This document shows, in pieces, positions 41,309-52,173 of a stretch of 64,000 nucleotides of DNA. This DNA is from a bacterium (GTDB taxonomy: Bacteria > UBP15 > UBA6099). How positions within the stretch are numbered: the stretch's first letter is position 1; each line of letters starts with the position of its first letter. The translations under genes were made by a program, and so were the position numbers. The stretch covers positions 112,473-176,472 of the forward strand of contig JAKQPS010000044.1 in assembly GCA_029564595.1 (NCBI GenBank). Direction: 5' to 3'. The notes beneath the pieces are model-generated. The model had not been told where the DNA came from and searched no databases. It saw nothing but the letters and a program-made list of their open reading frames with translations.

Positions 41309-42517
41309 TCAGATTACAGTTATCAACTGGAACATGGGCATGAACATGGCGACCACGATGAACCCGACCATGCCGCCCATGAATACCATCAGCAAAGGCT
41401 CAAGCAGGGAAGTCAACGCGGACAAAGTCGCCTCCACTTCCATGTCGTAAAATTCTGAAATCTTGTTCAACATGGCGTCCAGTTTTCCCGTTTCCTCGCC
41501 GACGGCTATCATTTGAGTGACCATCGGCGGAAAGATGCCGGACGCCTCCATAGGCACCGAGATGGATTCGCCTTCCCTGATGCTGACTCTGACACTCTCA
41601 ATGGACCTTTCGACAACCTTGTTGCCCGACGCCTTGCCTGTGACGTCCAGCGCCTGCATGACGGGCACACCGCTGCTGAGCAGGGTTCCGAGAGTTCTGC
41701 TGAACCGCGACACCGTCACTTTCTTGTTTAACAACCCGAAAACAGGCACTCTGAGCAAAAGAGTATGCCATTGGAACTTGCCCTTCGGCGTGTTCGTGTA
41801 ATACTTGAATAGAAACCCCGCGCCGACGGCGAATCCGATGAAAATATACCAGTAGTTGCGCAGAGCGTCGCTCATCTTTATGAGCATAGCCGTCATTGCG
41901 GGCATGGCGACATTCAAATTCTCAAATACCGATGTAAACGTGGGCAAAACAAAAACGAGCATAAAAATAACGATAATGATAGCAAAAATAAAGATAATTG
42001 TGGGATAAGTCATCGAGGATTTTACTTTTGAGCGCAGAGCCTGATCTTTTTCCAAAAATTCGGCGATTCGGCTGAGGGTTTCGTCGAGCACGCCGCCGAC
42101 CTCGCCCGCGTGCGTCAGGTTAATAAACAAGTCGCTGAAAGTCTGGGGATGCTGACCGAATGAATCGGCGAGCGACGCTCCGCTTTCCACTCTCAGCCTG
42201 ATGTCTCTGATAATTTCTTTTAATTTCTTGTCGTCCGCCTGTTTTTCAAGGATGTCCAGAGCGCGCACCAGAGACAGCCCGGCGTTGACCATAGTGGAGA
42301 ACTGGCGGGCGAACACGGCGAGGTTCTTGGCCTTGACCTTCTGGAACTTCGCGAGGACTTCCTTGAGGTTCATCGATTTGGACTTGAGCGAAATCGATGT
42401 GGCGATATAGTTCTTTTCCCTGAGACGGGAGCGGACGGACTGTTCGTTGTCCGCGTCCATCGTGCCGGAGACGAGTTGTCCCTTGGAGTCCCGCGCCTTG
42501 TAAACGTATTGCGCCAT
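41309..42517 (-). CDS. pilC: Type IV pilus inner-membrane platform protein PilC
   Basis: 402 residues. Begins AQYVYKARDSKGQLVSGTMD, the classic PilC/GspF opening. Two copies of the T2SSF domain: residues ~70-190 (LAVFARQFSTMVNAGLSLVR, with SDLFINLTHAGEVGGVLDE) and ~270-395 (VSRFSRTLGTLLSSGVPVMQ, with PMVTQMIAVGEETGKLDAML). Three membrane helices at about 170-190, 220-235 and 380-400. It is the platform that couples PilB and PilT motor rotation to pilin insertion. AAGGGACTC before the ATG. It follows pilT by 39 bases. Confidence 0.95.
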   Translation of the reverse strand: MAQYVYKARDSKGQLVSGTMDADNEQSVRSRLREKNYIATSISLKSKSMNLKEVLAKFQKVKAKNLAVFARQFSTMVNAGLSLVRALDILEKQADDKKLKEIIRDIRLRVESGASLADSFGQHPQTFSDLFINLTHAGEVGGVLDETLSRIAEFLEKDQALRSKVKSSMTYPTIIFIFAIIIVIFMLVFVLPTFTSVFENLNVAMPAMTAMLIKMSDALRNYWYIFIGFAVGAGFLFKYYTNTPKGKFQWHTLLLRVPVFGLLNKKVTVSRFSRTLGTLLSSGVPVMQALDVTGKASGNKVVERSIESVRVSIREGESISVPMEASGIFPPMVTQMIAVGEETGKLDAMLNKISEFYDMEVEATLSALTSLLEPLLMVFMGGMVGFIVVAMFMPMFQLITVI

Positions 42518-42556
42518 GAAGAGTCCCTTCAGAAATCAGTATGCCCGCCGCGCTCG

Positions 42557-43618
42557 TCAGCCGTGTATCAGCTTTTTGAGGTCGTCGGGATTGTGCGCCC
42601 TGTTGATGGCGTCGGCGTAAGTTATCTGGCCGCCGGTGTACAGGTCCTTTAGAGCCATGTCCATAGTCTGCATGCCCGCCGACGCGCCCGTCTGGATGGC
42701 GGCGTTTATCTGGTGGGCCTTGTTCTCGCGTATGAGGTTGCGTACGGCGGGGGTGGCGATGAGGATTTCCACCGCCGGGACGCGCCCTATGCCGCCCACG
42801 CGGGCCAGCAACTGCTGGGTCATTACCGCTTCGAGGTTCGCCGCCAGCATCGTCCGTATCTGGGTCTGCTGGTGGGGGGGAAAGACGTCGATTATTCTGT
42901 CTATCGAGCCGGCGGCTGAGTTCGTGTGCAGGGTGGCGAACACAAGGTGGCCGGTTTCCGCTATCGTCAGCGCCGCCTCCATCGTCTCGAGGTCTCTCAT
43001 TTCGCCTATGAGAATCACGTCCGGGTCCTCGCGCAGGACTGATCGGAGCGCGCGGGTGAACGACTTGGTGTCCAGTTCCAGTTCGCGCTGGTTTATCATG
43101 CTTTTCTTGTGCCGGTGCAGGTATTCTATCGGGTCTTCAATGGTGATGATGTGGGCGTCGCGGGTGGAGTTGATAAGGTCTATGCAGGCGGCGAGGGTGG
43201 TGGATTTGCCGCAACCCGTCGGTCCGGTGACCAGAATCAGACCGCGCGGTTTGAGGGTGAGAGTCTTGACCACTTTGGGAATCCGCAGGTCGTCCAGAGA
43301 GGGGACTTTCGACGGGATGGAGCGCATGACCGCCCCGACCGAGCCTCTTTGCAGGAATATGTTCACTCGGAACCTGCCCAGCCCGGATACGCCGTACGAC
43401 AGGTCAAGCTCGAAGTTCTCTTCGAAAGACTGTTTCTGCTGGTCTGTGAGCATACTGTAGATAAGCTTCTGGGACGTGGCCGGGATTATCCTCTCGATAT
43501 CCATCGGCACAAGTCTGCCGTCTATTCTCAGCACGGGAGGCAGCCCGGCTGTTATATGCACGTCCGACGCTTTCCTCTGCACCGCTTTAGTCAAAACTTC
43601 ATCTATGTCGAAATCCAT
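42557..43618 (-). CDS. pilT: Type IV pilus retraction ATPase PilT
   Basis: 353 residues from the ATG at 43618 (family length ~345-360); an upstream ATG at 43696 would add an atypical 26-residue extension. Motifs: ASDVHITAGLPPVLRIDGRL, arginine region FRVNIFLQRGSVGAVMR, Walker A GPTGCGKSTT, Asp box IITIEDPIEYLH, Walker B VILIGEMRD, His box HLVFATLHTNSAAGS, and the PilT-specific AVRNLIRENKAHQI near the C-terminus, which marks retraction ATPases rather than PilB. It powers pilus disassembly and hence twitching. No PilB gene is adjacent. It precedes pilC. Confidence 0.95.
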   Translation of the reverse strand: MDFDIDEVLTKAVQRKASDVHITAGLPPVLRIDGRLVPMDIERIIPATSQKLIYSMLTDQQKQSFEENFELDLSYGVSGLGRFRVNIFLQRGSVGAVMRSIPSKVPSLDDLRIPKVVKTLTLKPRGLILVTGPTGCGKSTTLAACIDLINSTRDAHIITIEDPIEYLHRHKKSMINQRELELDTKSFTRALRSVLREDPDVILIGEMRDLETMEAALTIAETGHLVFATLHTNSAAGSIDRIIDVFPPHQQTQIRTMLAANLEAVMTQQLLARVGGIGRVPAVEILIATPAVRNLIRENKAHQINAAIQTGASAGMQTMDMALKDLYTGGQITYADAINRAHNPDDLKKLIHG

Positions 43619-43832
43619 CGCAGCCGGTTCCCTTTCGCGCAAAAAATAAGTCAGCGCGCGGAAAGCGGACAAACCGAAGTCCGCCCCCGCTTCCATTGTA
43701 TTTTAATATAGCATCCCCCGTTGCGCGCAATAAATGTCCAAATAATTTGCCGGGGCGCGCCAGTCGCGCCGGGAAACCCGCCGTCGCGCGCCGGTTGCGC
43801 GGGTCGATGCGCCTCGCGGGCGCCCTGTTTCG

Positions 43833-43861
43833 TTGACGCTTCTTTTTTCCGCTATTAGAAT
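43833..43861 (+). promoter_or_regulatory. Candidate promoter of the UPF0182 gene
   Basis: TTGACG (43833-43838), a 17-base spacer, TAGAAT (43856-43861). The leader to the ATG is ~50 bases. Close to consensus at both boxes. Confidence 0.6.
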
Positions 43862-43918
43862 ATTATATCCTTATTATTCACGAATGGCGAATATTCGGGG
43901 TCAAACAAAACGGACAGG

Positions 43919-46693
43919 ATGGCAATAATGACAGCAAACAGACGCAACGGAATATGGATGGCGATATTCGCGATATTTTTCGCGCTTCCGGCGCTGATGA
44001 GCGCGGTCCGGCTCTATACGGATTGGCTCTGGTTCATATCCGTCGGGTACGAGTCGGTCTTCGCCACCATCATCCTGACAAGGATAAAACTCGGTCTGGC
44101 GCTCGGCGCGGCGTTTATGGCGTTCATGGCGCTGAACCTTTTCGCGGCGGACAGGTTGAGCAGGGTCGGCTATATCACGCTCGGCAACGACGCGGTCGAG
44201 CTGCCCGGAAGCGAGACGTTGGGACGCAACATCAGGATGGTGATGCTTGGAGCGGCGGGGTTCCTCGCAGTGATTCTGGCTCTCGAAGCGTCCACGCGAT
44301 GGGACCTGTTCATCCGCTACTCCAACCCGGCGGCCTTCGGCGCGGCGGACCCCGTGTTCAACCTCGACATTTCTTTCTTCGTTTTCAGCCTGCCATTTCT
44401 TAACTACATATATCAATGGTCCTTTACAACGCTGATTCTCGCGGCGGGGATGTCCGTCGGGGTGTACGCGTACAAGCGCGGGTTCGTGGTGACGAGCAAG
44501 GGAGTGCATTTCAGGAGCGCGATATTCAGCCATCTTTCGGCGCTTCTGATGATGGCGGCGCTGCTCAAGGCTTGGGGCTACAAGCTTATGGCGTTCAACC
44601 TGATGGCGACATCGCGGGGATTCGTGACCGGCCCCGGATTCGTGGACACAAGCGTCCGGATGCCGCTGCTGCACATCCTGTCCATCTTGGCGCTGGCGCT
44701 CGCAGTGGCGATGGCGGCGAATATTTTCATCAGGAGCTGGAAACCCATCGCGGCGGCGGCCATCCTGTTCATAGTGGCCTCGGCCGCCGGAGCCGCATAT
44801 CCCGAAATCATCCAGAAATTCCGCGTCGCCCCGAACGAAATCTCGATGGAGCGCCCCTTTATCGCGCGCCAGATCGAACACACCCGGACCGCCTACGACC
44901 TGAACCGGATCGAGACGATTCCTTTCGACGCGGACAGGGACATCTCCCCGCAGCAGATCGCGGACAACAACCTGACGATCAAGAACATCCGTCTGTGGGA
45001 CCCCCGGCCCCTGCTCCAGACATACAGACAGCTTCAGGAAATCCGCACCTACTACAGCTTCGCCAACGTGGACATCGACCGCTACATGGTGGACGGCGAG
45101 TACAGACAGGTGATGATCTCCGCGCGGGAACTTTCATACGAGAAACTCCCGGCGCGGATATGGATAAACGAGCATCTGACGTTCACGCACGGTTACGGTG
45201 CGGCGGTAAGCCCGGTGAACAGTTTCACTCCGGACGGCATGCCTCATTTCTTCGTCAAGGACATACCGCCCGTGTCAGTGTCCGAGACTTTGAAGATAAC
45301 CCAGCCGCGCATCTACTACGGCGAACTGGCGAACGACTACGTGTTCGTGAACACCAAGGCCGACGAGTTCGACTATCCGATGGGAGAGACGAACGTGCTG
45401 GCGGAATACGACGGAGCGGGCGGGGTGAAGCTCGATTCGACGTTCAAGAAAGCGGCGTTCGCGCTCAGGTTCTCGTCTCTCGCCGCGCTTCTCAACTCGG
45501 ATATAACGAAGGAAAGCAGGATAATGCTTTATCGCAACATCCTCGGAAGCGGCTTCAACCCCGGCCTTGTGAACCGCATTATGCCGCTGGTTCACTATGA
45601 CATGAATCCTTACGTGTTCATCGACGCGGAAGGCCGCATGAAATGGCTGATCGACGGTTACACAATCAGCAACACATTCCCGTATTCCCAGCATTTCGGA
45701 AAGGGCGAAGCCGTCCGCTACAACTACATACGCAATTCGGTCAAGGCGGTGGTGGACGCCTACGACGGGACGACGGAGTTCTACATGTTCGACGAGACGG
45801 ACCCGATAATAAAAGCGTACGCGGCGATGTTCCCCGGCCTGTTCAAGCCCGCCGCCGAGATGCCCGCGTCCGTTCGCGCGCACCTTCGCTACCCGGTGGA
45901 CTACTTCACCGTGCAGTCCCGCGTGTTCTCCTCCTACCACATGACTGACCCTCTGGTCTTCTACAACAAGGAGGACCTTTGGACGACGCCGCGCGAGATG
46001 TTCTTCCAGAACGAGCAGGAAGTGGAGCCGTATTACAACATCATGAAGTTGCCCGGAGGAGATAAAGAGGAATACGTGCTGATGCTGCCGTTCACTCCGG
46101 CGCGCAGGGACAACATATCGGCGTGGATGTGCGCGCGCAACGACGGCGACGACTACGGACGGCTCATCGTTTACACTTTCCCGAAAAAGAAACTTGTTTT
46201 CGGCCCGTTCCAAGTCGAGGCGAGGATAGATCAGGACGCGGGGATTTCGCAGCAGATATCGCTGTGGTCTCAAAGCGGCTCTCAGGTGGTGCGCGGCAAT
46301 ATGCTGGTGATACCGATAGAGAATTCTTTGCTCTACGTCGAGCCGCTTTTCCTGCAAGCGGAAAGAGGCGATATCCCGGAGCTTAAGCGCGTCATCGTCT
46401 CAAACGGAGACCGAGTGGTGATGGAAGAGACGCTTGAGAAAGCCATATCCGGGCTTGTCGGAGCCGCCGTTCCGGAGACGCCCGCGCAAGGCGCGCCGAA
46501 GCCCGCTCCGTCTTCTTCCGCGGATTCAGGCTATCTCACAATCGATCAAGCTGTGGACAAAGCTCTCGAACACATCGAGTCGGCAAAGCGCCGGATGCGC
46601 GAGCTTGACTGGAACGGGTTCGGCGGCCAAATAGACGCGGCGGAAAAAACCCTCAAAGAAATCAAATCCCGCGAAGCGAACCGCCCGGACTAG
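43919..46693 (+). CDS. UPF0182 family large integral membrane protein
   Basis: 924 residues. About seven hydrophobic segments in residues 10-290, beginning GIWMAIFAIFFALPALMSAV followed by the family hallmark RLYTDWLWFISVGYESVFAT. A large extracytoplasmic domain (about 300-870) has the conserved series ERPFIARQIEHTRTAYDLNR, RLWDPRPLLQTYRQLQEIRT, YYSFANVDIDRYMVDG, RYNYIRNSVKAVVDAYDGTT and PVDYFTVQSRVFSSYHMTDP. The C-terminus is a Pro/Ser linker and a helical tail (AVDKALEHIESAKRRMRELD). Function of UPF0182 is unknown. GGACAGG leads to the ATG at 43919; an ATG at 43928 is also possible. Monocistronic, with its own promoter. Confidence 0.9.
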   Translation: MAIMTANRRNGIWMAIFAIFFALPALMSAVRLYTDWLWFISVGYESVFATIILTRIKLGLALGAAFMAFMALNLFAADRLSRVGYITLGNDAVELPGSETLGRNIRMVMLGAAGFLAVILALEASTRWDLFIRYSNPAAFGAADPVFNLDISFFVFSLPFLNYIYQWSFTTLILAAGMSVGVYAYKRGFVVTSKGVHFRSAIFSHLSALLMMAALLKAWGYKLMAFNLMATSRGFVTGPGFVDTSVRMPLLHILSILALALAVAMAANIFIRSWKPIAAAAILFIVASAAGAAYPEIIQKFRVAPNEISMERPFIARQIEHTRTAYDLNRIETIPFDADRDISPQQIADNNLTIKNIRLWDPRPLLQTYRQLQEIRTYYSFANVDIDRYMVDGEYRQVMISARELSYEKLPARIWINEHLTFTHGYGAAVSPVNSFTPDGMPHFFVKDIPPVSVSETLKITQPRIYYGELANDYVFVNTKADEFDYPMGETNVLAEYDGAGGVKLDSTFKKAAFALRFSSLAALLNSDITKESRIMLYRNILGSGFNPGLVNRIMPLVHYDMNPYVFIDAEGRMKWLIDGYTISNTFPYSQHFGKGEAVRYNYIRNSVKAVVDAYDGTTEFYMFDETDPIIKAYAAMFPGLFKPAAEMPASVRAHLRYPVDYFTVQSRVFSSYHMTDPLVFYNKEDLWTTPREMFFQNEQEVEPYYNIMKLPGGDKEEYVLMLPFTPARRDNISAWMCARNDGDDYGRLIVYTFPKKKLVFGPFQVEARIDQDAGISQQISLWSQSGSQVVRGNMLVIPIENSLLYVEPLFLQAERGDIPELKRVIVSNGDRVVMEETLEKAISGLVGAAVPETPAQGAPKPAPSSSADSGYLTIDQAVDKALEHIESAKRRMRELDWNGFGGQIDAAEKTLKEIKSREANRPD

Positions 46694-46730
46694 GAATTCA
46701 GATATTTGACGCGTTTTCCCCGGCGGGCGC

Positions 46731-47348
46731 TCAGTGCGCCGCGTTATTCTCGTTGTCGCTGAACAGTTTCAGAAGGCGCGGTTTGAGGATATCCCATTTG
46801 ATGGGTTTGACCATATAGTCGTTGGCCCCGGCGCGGAAAGTTTCAATGATGGTGGCTTTTTCCGTGTCTGTTGATACGGCGAGTATCTTCGTTTGCGGCA
46901 TTTTTTTATGAATATGTTTGATGGCGAGCCTGCCGTCCATCTTGGGCAGATGGATGTCCATTACGACGAGTTCGGGGCTGTAAACGGAAACCGCTTCAAG
47001 ACCATCTTCGGCGGTTGGGGCCTCGCCGCAGACGAACATTCCCATTCGGTAGAGCATCTTGCTGAACATGTGCCGGAAGAAAAGGGAGTCGTCCACGACG
47101 ACGGCGCGCTTGTTGCGCAGAGGGTCGAACTCCTTGTTCATGTCGCACGTCTGGATGTAAAGCCTGTCGATGCCGCAATCCCTGAGTTTGTCTATGTGCG
47201 CGCGGGTAAGGAAAGTGTCCGCGGCGACGATAATGCCGCCGGCGGTGTTCTTGATGTCTTCGGCCACCGCCATGCCGGGAACGATGTCCTCGATCCTCGA
47301 CCTGACGGATTTCACGTAAGGTTTTTTTTCAGCGCCGTCCGCTTGCAT
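46731..47348 (-). CDS. Receiver protein with N-terminal DUF3391-like segment
   Basis: 205 residues from the ATG at 47348 (AGGAG 7 bases upstream); the TTG at 47375 is less likely. Residues ~12-80 (SRIEDIVPGMAVAEDIKNTA, GGIIVAADTFLTRAHIDKLR) look like the small domain that usually precedes HD-GYP phosphodiesterases, but no HD-GYP follows. Instead a CheY-like receiver (~88-205) begins RAVVVDDSLFFRHMFSKML and has phospho-acceptor Asp in LVVMDIHLPKMDG and Lys in NDYMVKPIKWD. The output could be by protein interaction only. Last gene of the minus-strand chemotaxis-type cluster, 39 bases after the cheX-like gene. Confidence 0.78.
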   Translation of the reverse strand: MQADGAEKKPYVKSVRSRIEDIVPGMAVAEDIKNTAGGIIVAADTFLTRAHIDKLRDCGIDRLYIQTCDMNKEFDPLRNKRAVVVDDSLFFRHMFSKMLYRMGMFVCGEAPTAEDGLEAVSVYSPELVVMDIHLPKMDGRLAIKHIHKKMPQTKILAVSTDTEKATIIETFRAGANDYMVKPIKWDILKPRLLKLFSDNENNAAH

Positions 47349-47387
47349 ATTGCCGCTCCTGTAGCTGTCTGTCAATATAATCCGCCG

Positions 47388-47873
47388 TTACTTTCCCGCC
47401 GCGCCCGCCTCGACCAGAGAGAGGTTCACCTCGATTTTCCCGTTCATAATGCTAAGCGGGATGGCGAGCGTGGGGATTTTAGCTTGATTTGAGATTTCGA
47501 TTTTTTCGCCGGTGACCACCGACGGCGGGGTGATGTCGGTGCGGTATCCGGCCTCGGCGAGGCCGATGGTGGCGCTGGCGACAATCATATTCACCAACTC
47601 TGCGAGGGCGCTCTGGGCGTATTCGTCGAGTTTGGCGATCGAGCCTTCCATGAGCATGGCGGCGGCGATGCCGCGCGCGCACGCTTCCTGTATGCATATC
47701 ACAACTTGGCCGGAGAGATGGCCGGTCACTCCGATGAATATGGCCACGCCGTCCACGCTGTAGGGGTAGCCGGGCCTCAGGAACGGACGTCCCAGCGCCG
47801 GCCTTTCCCCAGCCACTTCCTCCAGTATCGAGGATATTCCTTTTAAAAACGGATTCAGATACTCTGCTTTCAT
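47388..47873 (-). CDS. cheX: CheX-like phosphatase/chemotaxis protein (1)
   Basis: 161 residues, single CheC/CheX/FliY-type domain. Contains SVDGVAIFIGVTGHLSGQVV and the active-site helix SALAELVNMIVASATIGL with the E-x-x-N pair of CheX that coordinates CheY-P and water. Later strands SVVTGEKIEISNQAKIPTLA and LSIMNGKIEVNLSLVE complete the fold. It probably dephosphorylates one of the receivers in the cluster. ATG with AAGGGAAAGG upstream. It lies 29 bases after the FapA-receiver fusion and 39 bases before the terminal receiver gene. Confidence 0.8.
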   Translation of the reverse strand: MKAEYLNPFLKGISSILEEVAGERPALGRPFLRPGYPYSVDGVAIFIGVTGHLSGQVVICIQEACARGIAAAMLMEGSIAKLDEYAQSALAELVNMIVASATIGLAEAGYRTDITPPSVVTGEKIEISNQAKIPTLAIPLSIMNGKIEVNLSLVEAGAAGK

Positions 47874-47902
47874 CAGTCTACAGCCTTTCCCTTCAGCCGA
47901 GA

Positions 47903-49681
47903 TTATCTATCGGCGATGCGAGTTATCACTTCGAGAACTTTTTCAGGGACGAACGGCTTGAGTATGAAGTCCGAAGCTCCCGCCACAAGGCTGTCCCTCA
48001 CTTTTTCTTTCTGTCCGAGCGCCGATATCATGATGACTTTGGCTTCGGGCCTCTGTTTCTTTATCTCTTTCAGCGACGATATGCCGTCCATGTTCGGCAT
48101 GGTGATGTCCATAGTGACGACGTCCGGTTTGAGTCTTTCGAACATTGAGACCGCCTGCTGGCCGTCTTCCGCTTCGCCTGCAATTTTGAAGTTGCCGCAT
48201 TCGAGGATGTTGCGCAGTTTGCTGCGCATGAACTTGGTGTCGTCAACGATAAGAACCGTCTTCTTCTTCTCTTTTGTCCCGACATTCACAGTCTTTATCT
48301 TTCGGGTCAGTTCATCGTATGAGGACATTGCGATTCCGCCCTCGCGGTCGGACATCAGGGTGGCGAACTTCAGATGCTTGGTTATCCGCTCCCTTGAAGC
48401 TCCGATATAGACCATGCATCCGGGATGGATGGCTTCGGCGGCTTTGACGGTGGCAAACGGGTTAACCTGCATCCGGATTCTCATCGCGGCCAGCCTCTGG
48501 CTGAGGTTCGACTTTTCCGCTTCGAGAGACGCGAGCGCCTCTTTGAGCTTCGCGATAGCTTCAGGTTTGGCCGTCTTGGCCTGCGCGAGCGCCCTTTTGA
48601 CCCGCTCGGACTCTGTGAGCGCCGTCTCCAGTTTCGCCTCGACTTCCGCCATTGCTATATACACATCGAACTTGAACCCGGCTCTCAACACTGTGGTCGT
48701 TTCCGACTCGGTCCCGAGTTGCTTGGCTCTGATTTCGGAGTAAGCCATCACGTCGCCGCCGATGATTTTTCCCTCGTGCGAAGAACAAATCACCATGCCG
48801 TTGCTGCGGACGGAACTGTTGATAATCGCGCGCTCGGAGACCACGTCTTTTTCGGCCTCCACGATGGAATTCTCAATGTATTTTGCGAACACGCTGCCTT
48901 TGGCGGCAACCGCGGACTGTTTCCGCGTTATTATGCCGCCTTTGACCACGATGTCTCCCTCGGAGTAAATCTCGGCGGCTTGCACGTTGCCCCCGATGCT
49001 GATGTTGCCGCCCGCTTTGACGATGAACCCGTCCAGCACGTTGCCGCGTATCTCGAGCGCTCCTGCGAAATTTATGTTGCCCGTTTCGTAATCGACGTCG
49101 CCGTTGACGACGTACACCGGGTCCACGCTGACCGTGTTCTGCGCGACGCGCGGGGAACCGTCGATGTCCGCGACGAACTCCGTTCCGTCTCCGGACACCT
49201 TCACATTCGCGCCGGCTTTCAGGACGACATCCGAACCCCACTCTCCGGGGGTGCGGGTTCCCTTGACAGTCACGCCTTCCTCGCCTCTGGTGGGCGGGGT
49301 GCGGCGCGCGATGACTTCTCCCTTGACCACTGATTTGACCAAGTTCAATTCTCTCAAATCTATCTTTGCTTTTTCGTCTTTTGTTATGATATCGGCGTCT
49401 TTCGTCCACATGAACGCCGCCGAGGCGTCTGCTCCGTGTCCGGGAGGCGTCCCGGAAGCGGCCATGAAGTCCACCGGCTCGACCACCGCCTGCCCGACAA
49501 ATGCCTGAATGCGCTCGTTGCTCACCACGCCGTAAATAACGCCTGCCTGTTCGAGAGCGCGTTTGACGTCCGCAACGCTCGCCGGAGTCCCGCTTCCTTC
49601 CGGCGGCATTATGAAGGCTATCGCCGACATCTCGTCTCCCGAAATCTCGATCTTCACTGTTCCGTTTTTATCTACTGCCAT
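47903..49681 (-). CDS. FapA (DUF342) protein fused to a C-terminal receiver
   Basis: 592 residues. Residues ~1-95 are an N-terminal domain; ~95-460 form a FapA/DUF342 domain: GEVIARRTPPTRGEEGVTVK, beta-helix rungs GNINFAGALEIRGNVLDGFI, VKAGGNISIGGNVQAAEIYS, EGDIVVKGGIITRKQ, then a coiled coil at ~340-400 (MAEVEAKLETALTESERVKR) and VNPFATVKAAEAIHPGCMVY. Residues 474-592 are a complete receiver: IVDDTKFMRSKLRNIL, phospho-acceptor Asp525 (VTMDITMPNMDG), Ser553 and Lys575 (FILKPF). FapA proteins usually lack a receiver. In some bacteria FapA affects flagellar assembly. Here it is embedded between cheB and cheX, suggesting that it is a phosphorylation target of CheA. GGAGG upstream of the ATG. Confidence 0.85.
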   Translation of the reverse strand: MAVDKNGTVKIEISGDEMSAIAFIMPPEGSGTPASVADVKRALEQAGVIYGVVSNERIQAFVGQAVVEPVDFMAASGTPPGHGADASAAFMWTKDADIITKDEKAKIDLRELNLVKSVVKGEVIARRTPPTRGEEGVTVKGTRTPGEWGSDVVLKAGANVKVSGDGTEFVADIDGSPRVAQNTVSVDPVYVVNGDVDYETGNINFAGALEIRGNVLDGFIVKAGGNISIGGNVQAAEIYSEGDIVVKGGIITRKQSAVAAKGSVFAKYIENSIVEAEKDVVSERAIINSSVRSNGMVICSSHEGKIIGGDVMAYSEIRAKQLGTESETTTVLRAGFKFDVYIAMAEVEAKLETALTESERVKRALAQAKTAKPEAIAKLKEALASLEAEKSNLSQRLAAMRIRMQVNPFATVKAAEAIHPGCMVYIGASRERITKHLKFATLMSDREGGIAMSSYDELTRKIKTVNVGTKEKKKTVLIVDDTKFMRSKLRNILECGNFKIAGEAEDGQQAVSMFERLKPDVVTMDITMPNMDGISSLKEIKKQRPEAKVIMISALGQKEKVRDSLVAGASDFILKPFVPEKVLEVITRIADR

Positions 49682-49746
49682 TTTTCTTCCTCCAGTTAGA
49701 ACTCGTTCGTATATCGCGGAGAGCTTGACGCCCGCCGCGCTGATTG

Positions 49747-51283
<1,537 letters not shown>

Positions 51284-51677
51284 CCCACTCTCCCAGAACT
51301 CCTGATATTACTTCCCTTATCGTTTCCGGCATGAACGGTTTCTTCACGAACGCCTTCATGCCCCTCTGCCATAATTTTTCGATTTTAGTCTCGCTGCCTT
51401 CCGTTGAAACTATTATTACCGGCACGTTTTTCATCACTTCGTCATTGTGCATGGCCTCAAGCATCGCCATGCCGTCCATCACCGGCATGTTGATGTCCGC
51501 CAGCACGAGATCGATCCAGTTGGCTCCGAGAATCCCCAGCGCGTCCCGTCCGTTTTCAGCGTGAAAGATGTCGCCCACCGGCACCTGCGCCATCTGAATC
51601 GTGCGCGACACCATTTTGCGGATTATCGCCGAATCATCGACCACCAGAATGTTGTACGCCATTCCTTGCCCCCAGAC

Positions 51678-52172
51678 TCACAGTTCAAATTCCCCGGAGC
51701 CGTTCTTGATTAATACCCGGCCGGTTCCTATCTCCAATTTCATAGTGCGCCACGAATCCCCGCCTATATCTTCGGCGGCTATCAACACGCCGTTTTTCCA
51801 GAGTATTTTTTTAAGGCTGATATAGTTGCGGCGGCCTATCTGAAAAAAACCAGTCTTGTCCATCACGTTCGAGCCGCCCGCGACTTTAACCACAAGGCGC
51901 TTCTTCTCCGCCCCAAGCCTGTAAGCGCTCTTAAAAAGAGCCGGAAGACCCGTGTCCGCAAACATGCACGGGTTCTCCGCGGCCCTCTCCGGCCTGCAAT
52001 CCGACGATGGAAGCTGATAATGAAGCATCCCTCCCACGTTAGCCTTGGGATCGTATATCGTCACTCCTATACAGGAGCCGAGAGAATGCGTCACTATGAT
52101 ATCTCCCTCGTTCGCCGACACCTTCATGTCGGACACTCCCACAAGATGCTTTTGCGCGGTATTATTTTCCAT
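51678..52172 (-). CDS. cheD: Chemoreceptor glutamine deamidase CheD
   Basis: 164 residues. Cys-His-Thr catalytic set in order: Thr and Cys in DIIVTHSLGSCIGVTIYDPK, His in VGGMLHYQLPSSD. Further CheD motifs are MFADTGLPALFKSAYRLGAE and KKRLVVKVAGGSNVM, then FQIGRRNYISLKKILWKNGV. It deamidates Gln on MCPs and is regulated by binding CheC/CheX-type phosphatases, of which two are encoded nearby. It ends 15 bases before cheY starts; cheR ends at its start. Confidence 0.95.
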   Translation of the reverse strand: MENNTAQKHLVGVSDMKVSANEGDIIVTHSLGSCIGVTIYDPKANVGGMLHYQLPSSDCRPERAAENPCMFADTGLPALFKSAYRLGAEKKRLVVKVAGGSNVMDKTGFFQIGRRNYISLKKILWKNGVLIAAEDIGGDSWRTMKLEIGTGRVLIKNGSGEFEL

Positions 52173-52173
52173 C

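Noticed and set aside
43901-44881. Long minus-strand ORF opposite the UPF0182 gene
   Set aside because: Arg/His/Glu-rich composition typical of an antisense shadow; the plus-strand gene has a clear family match.
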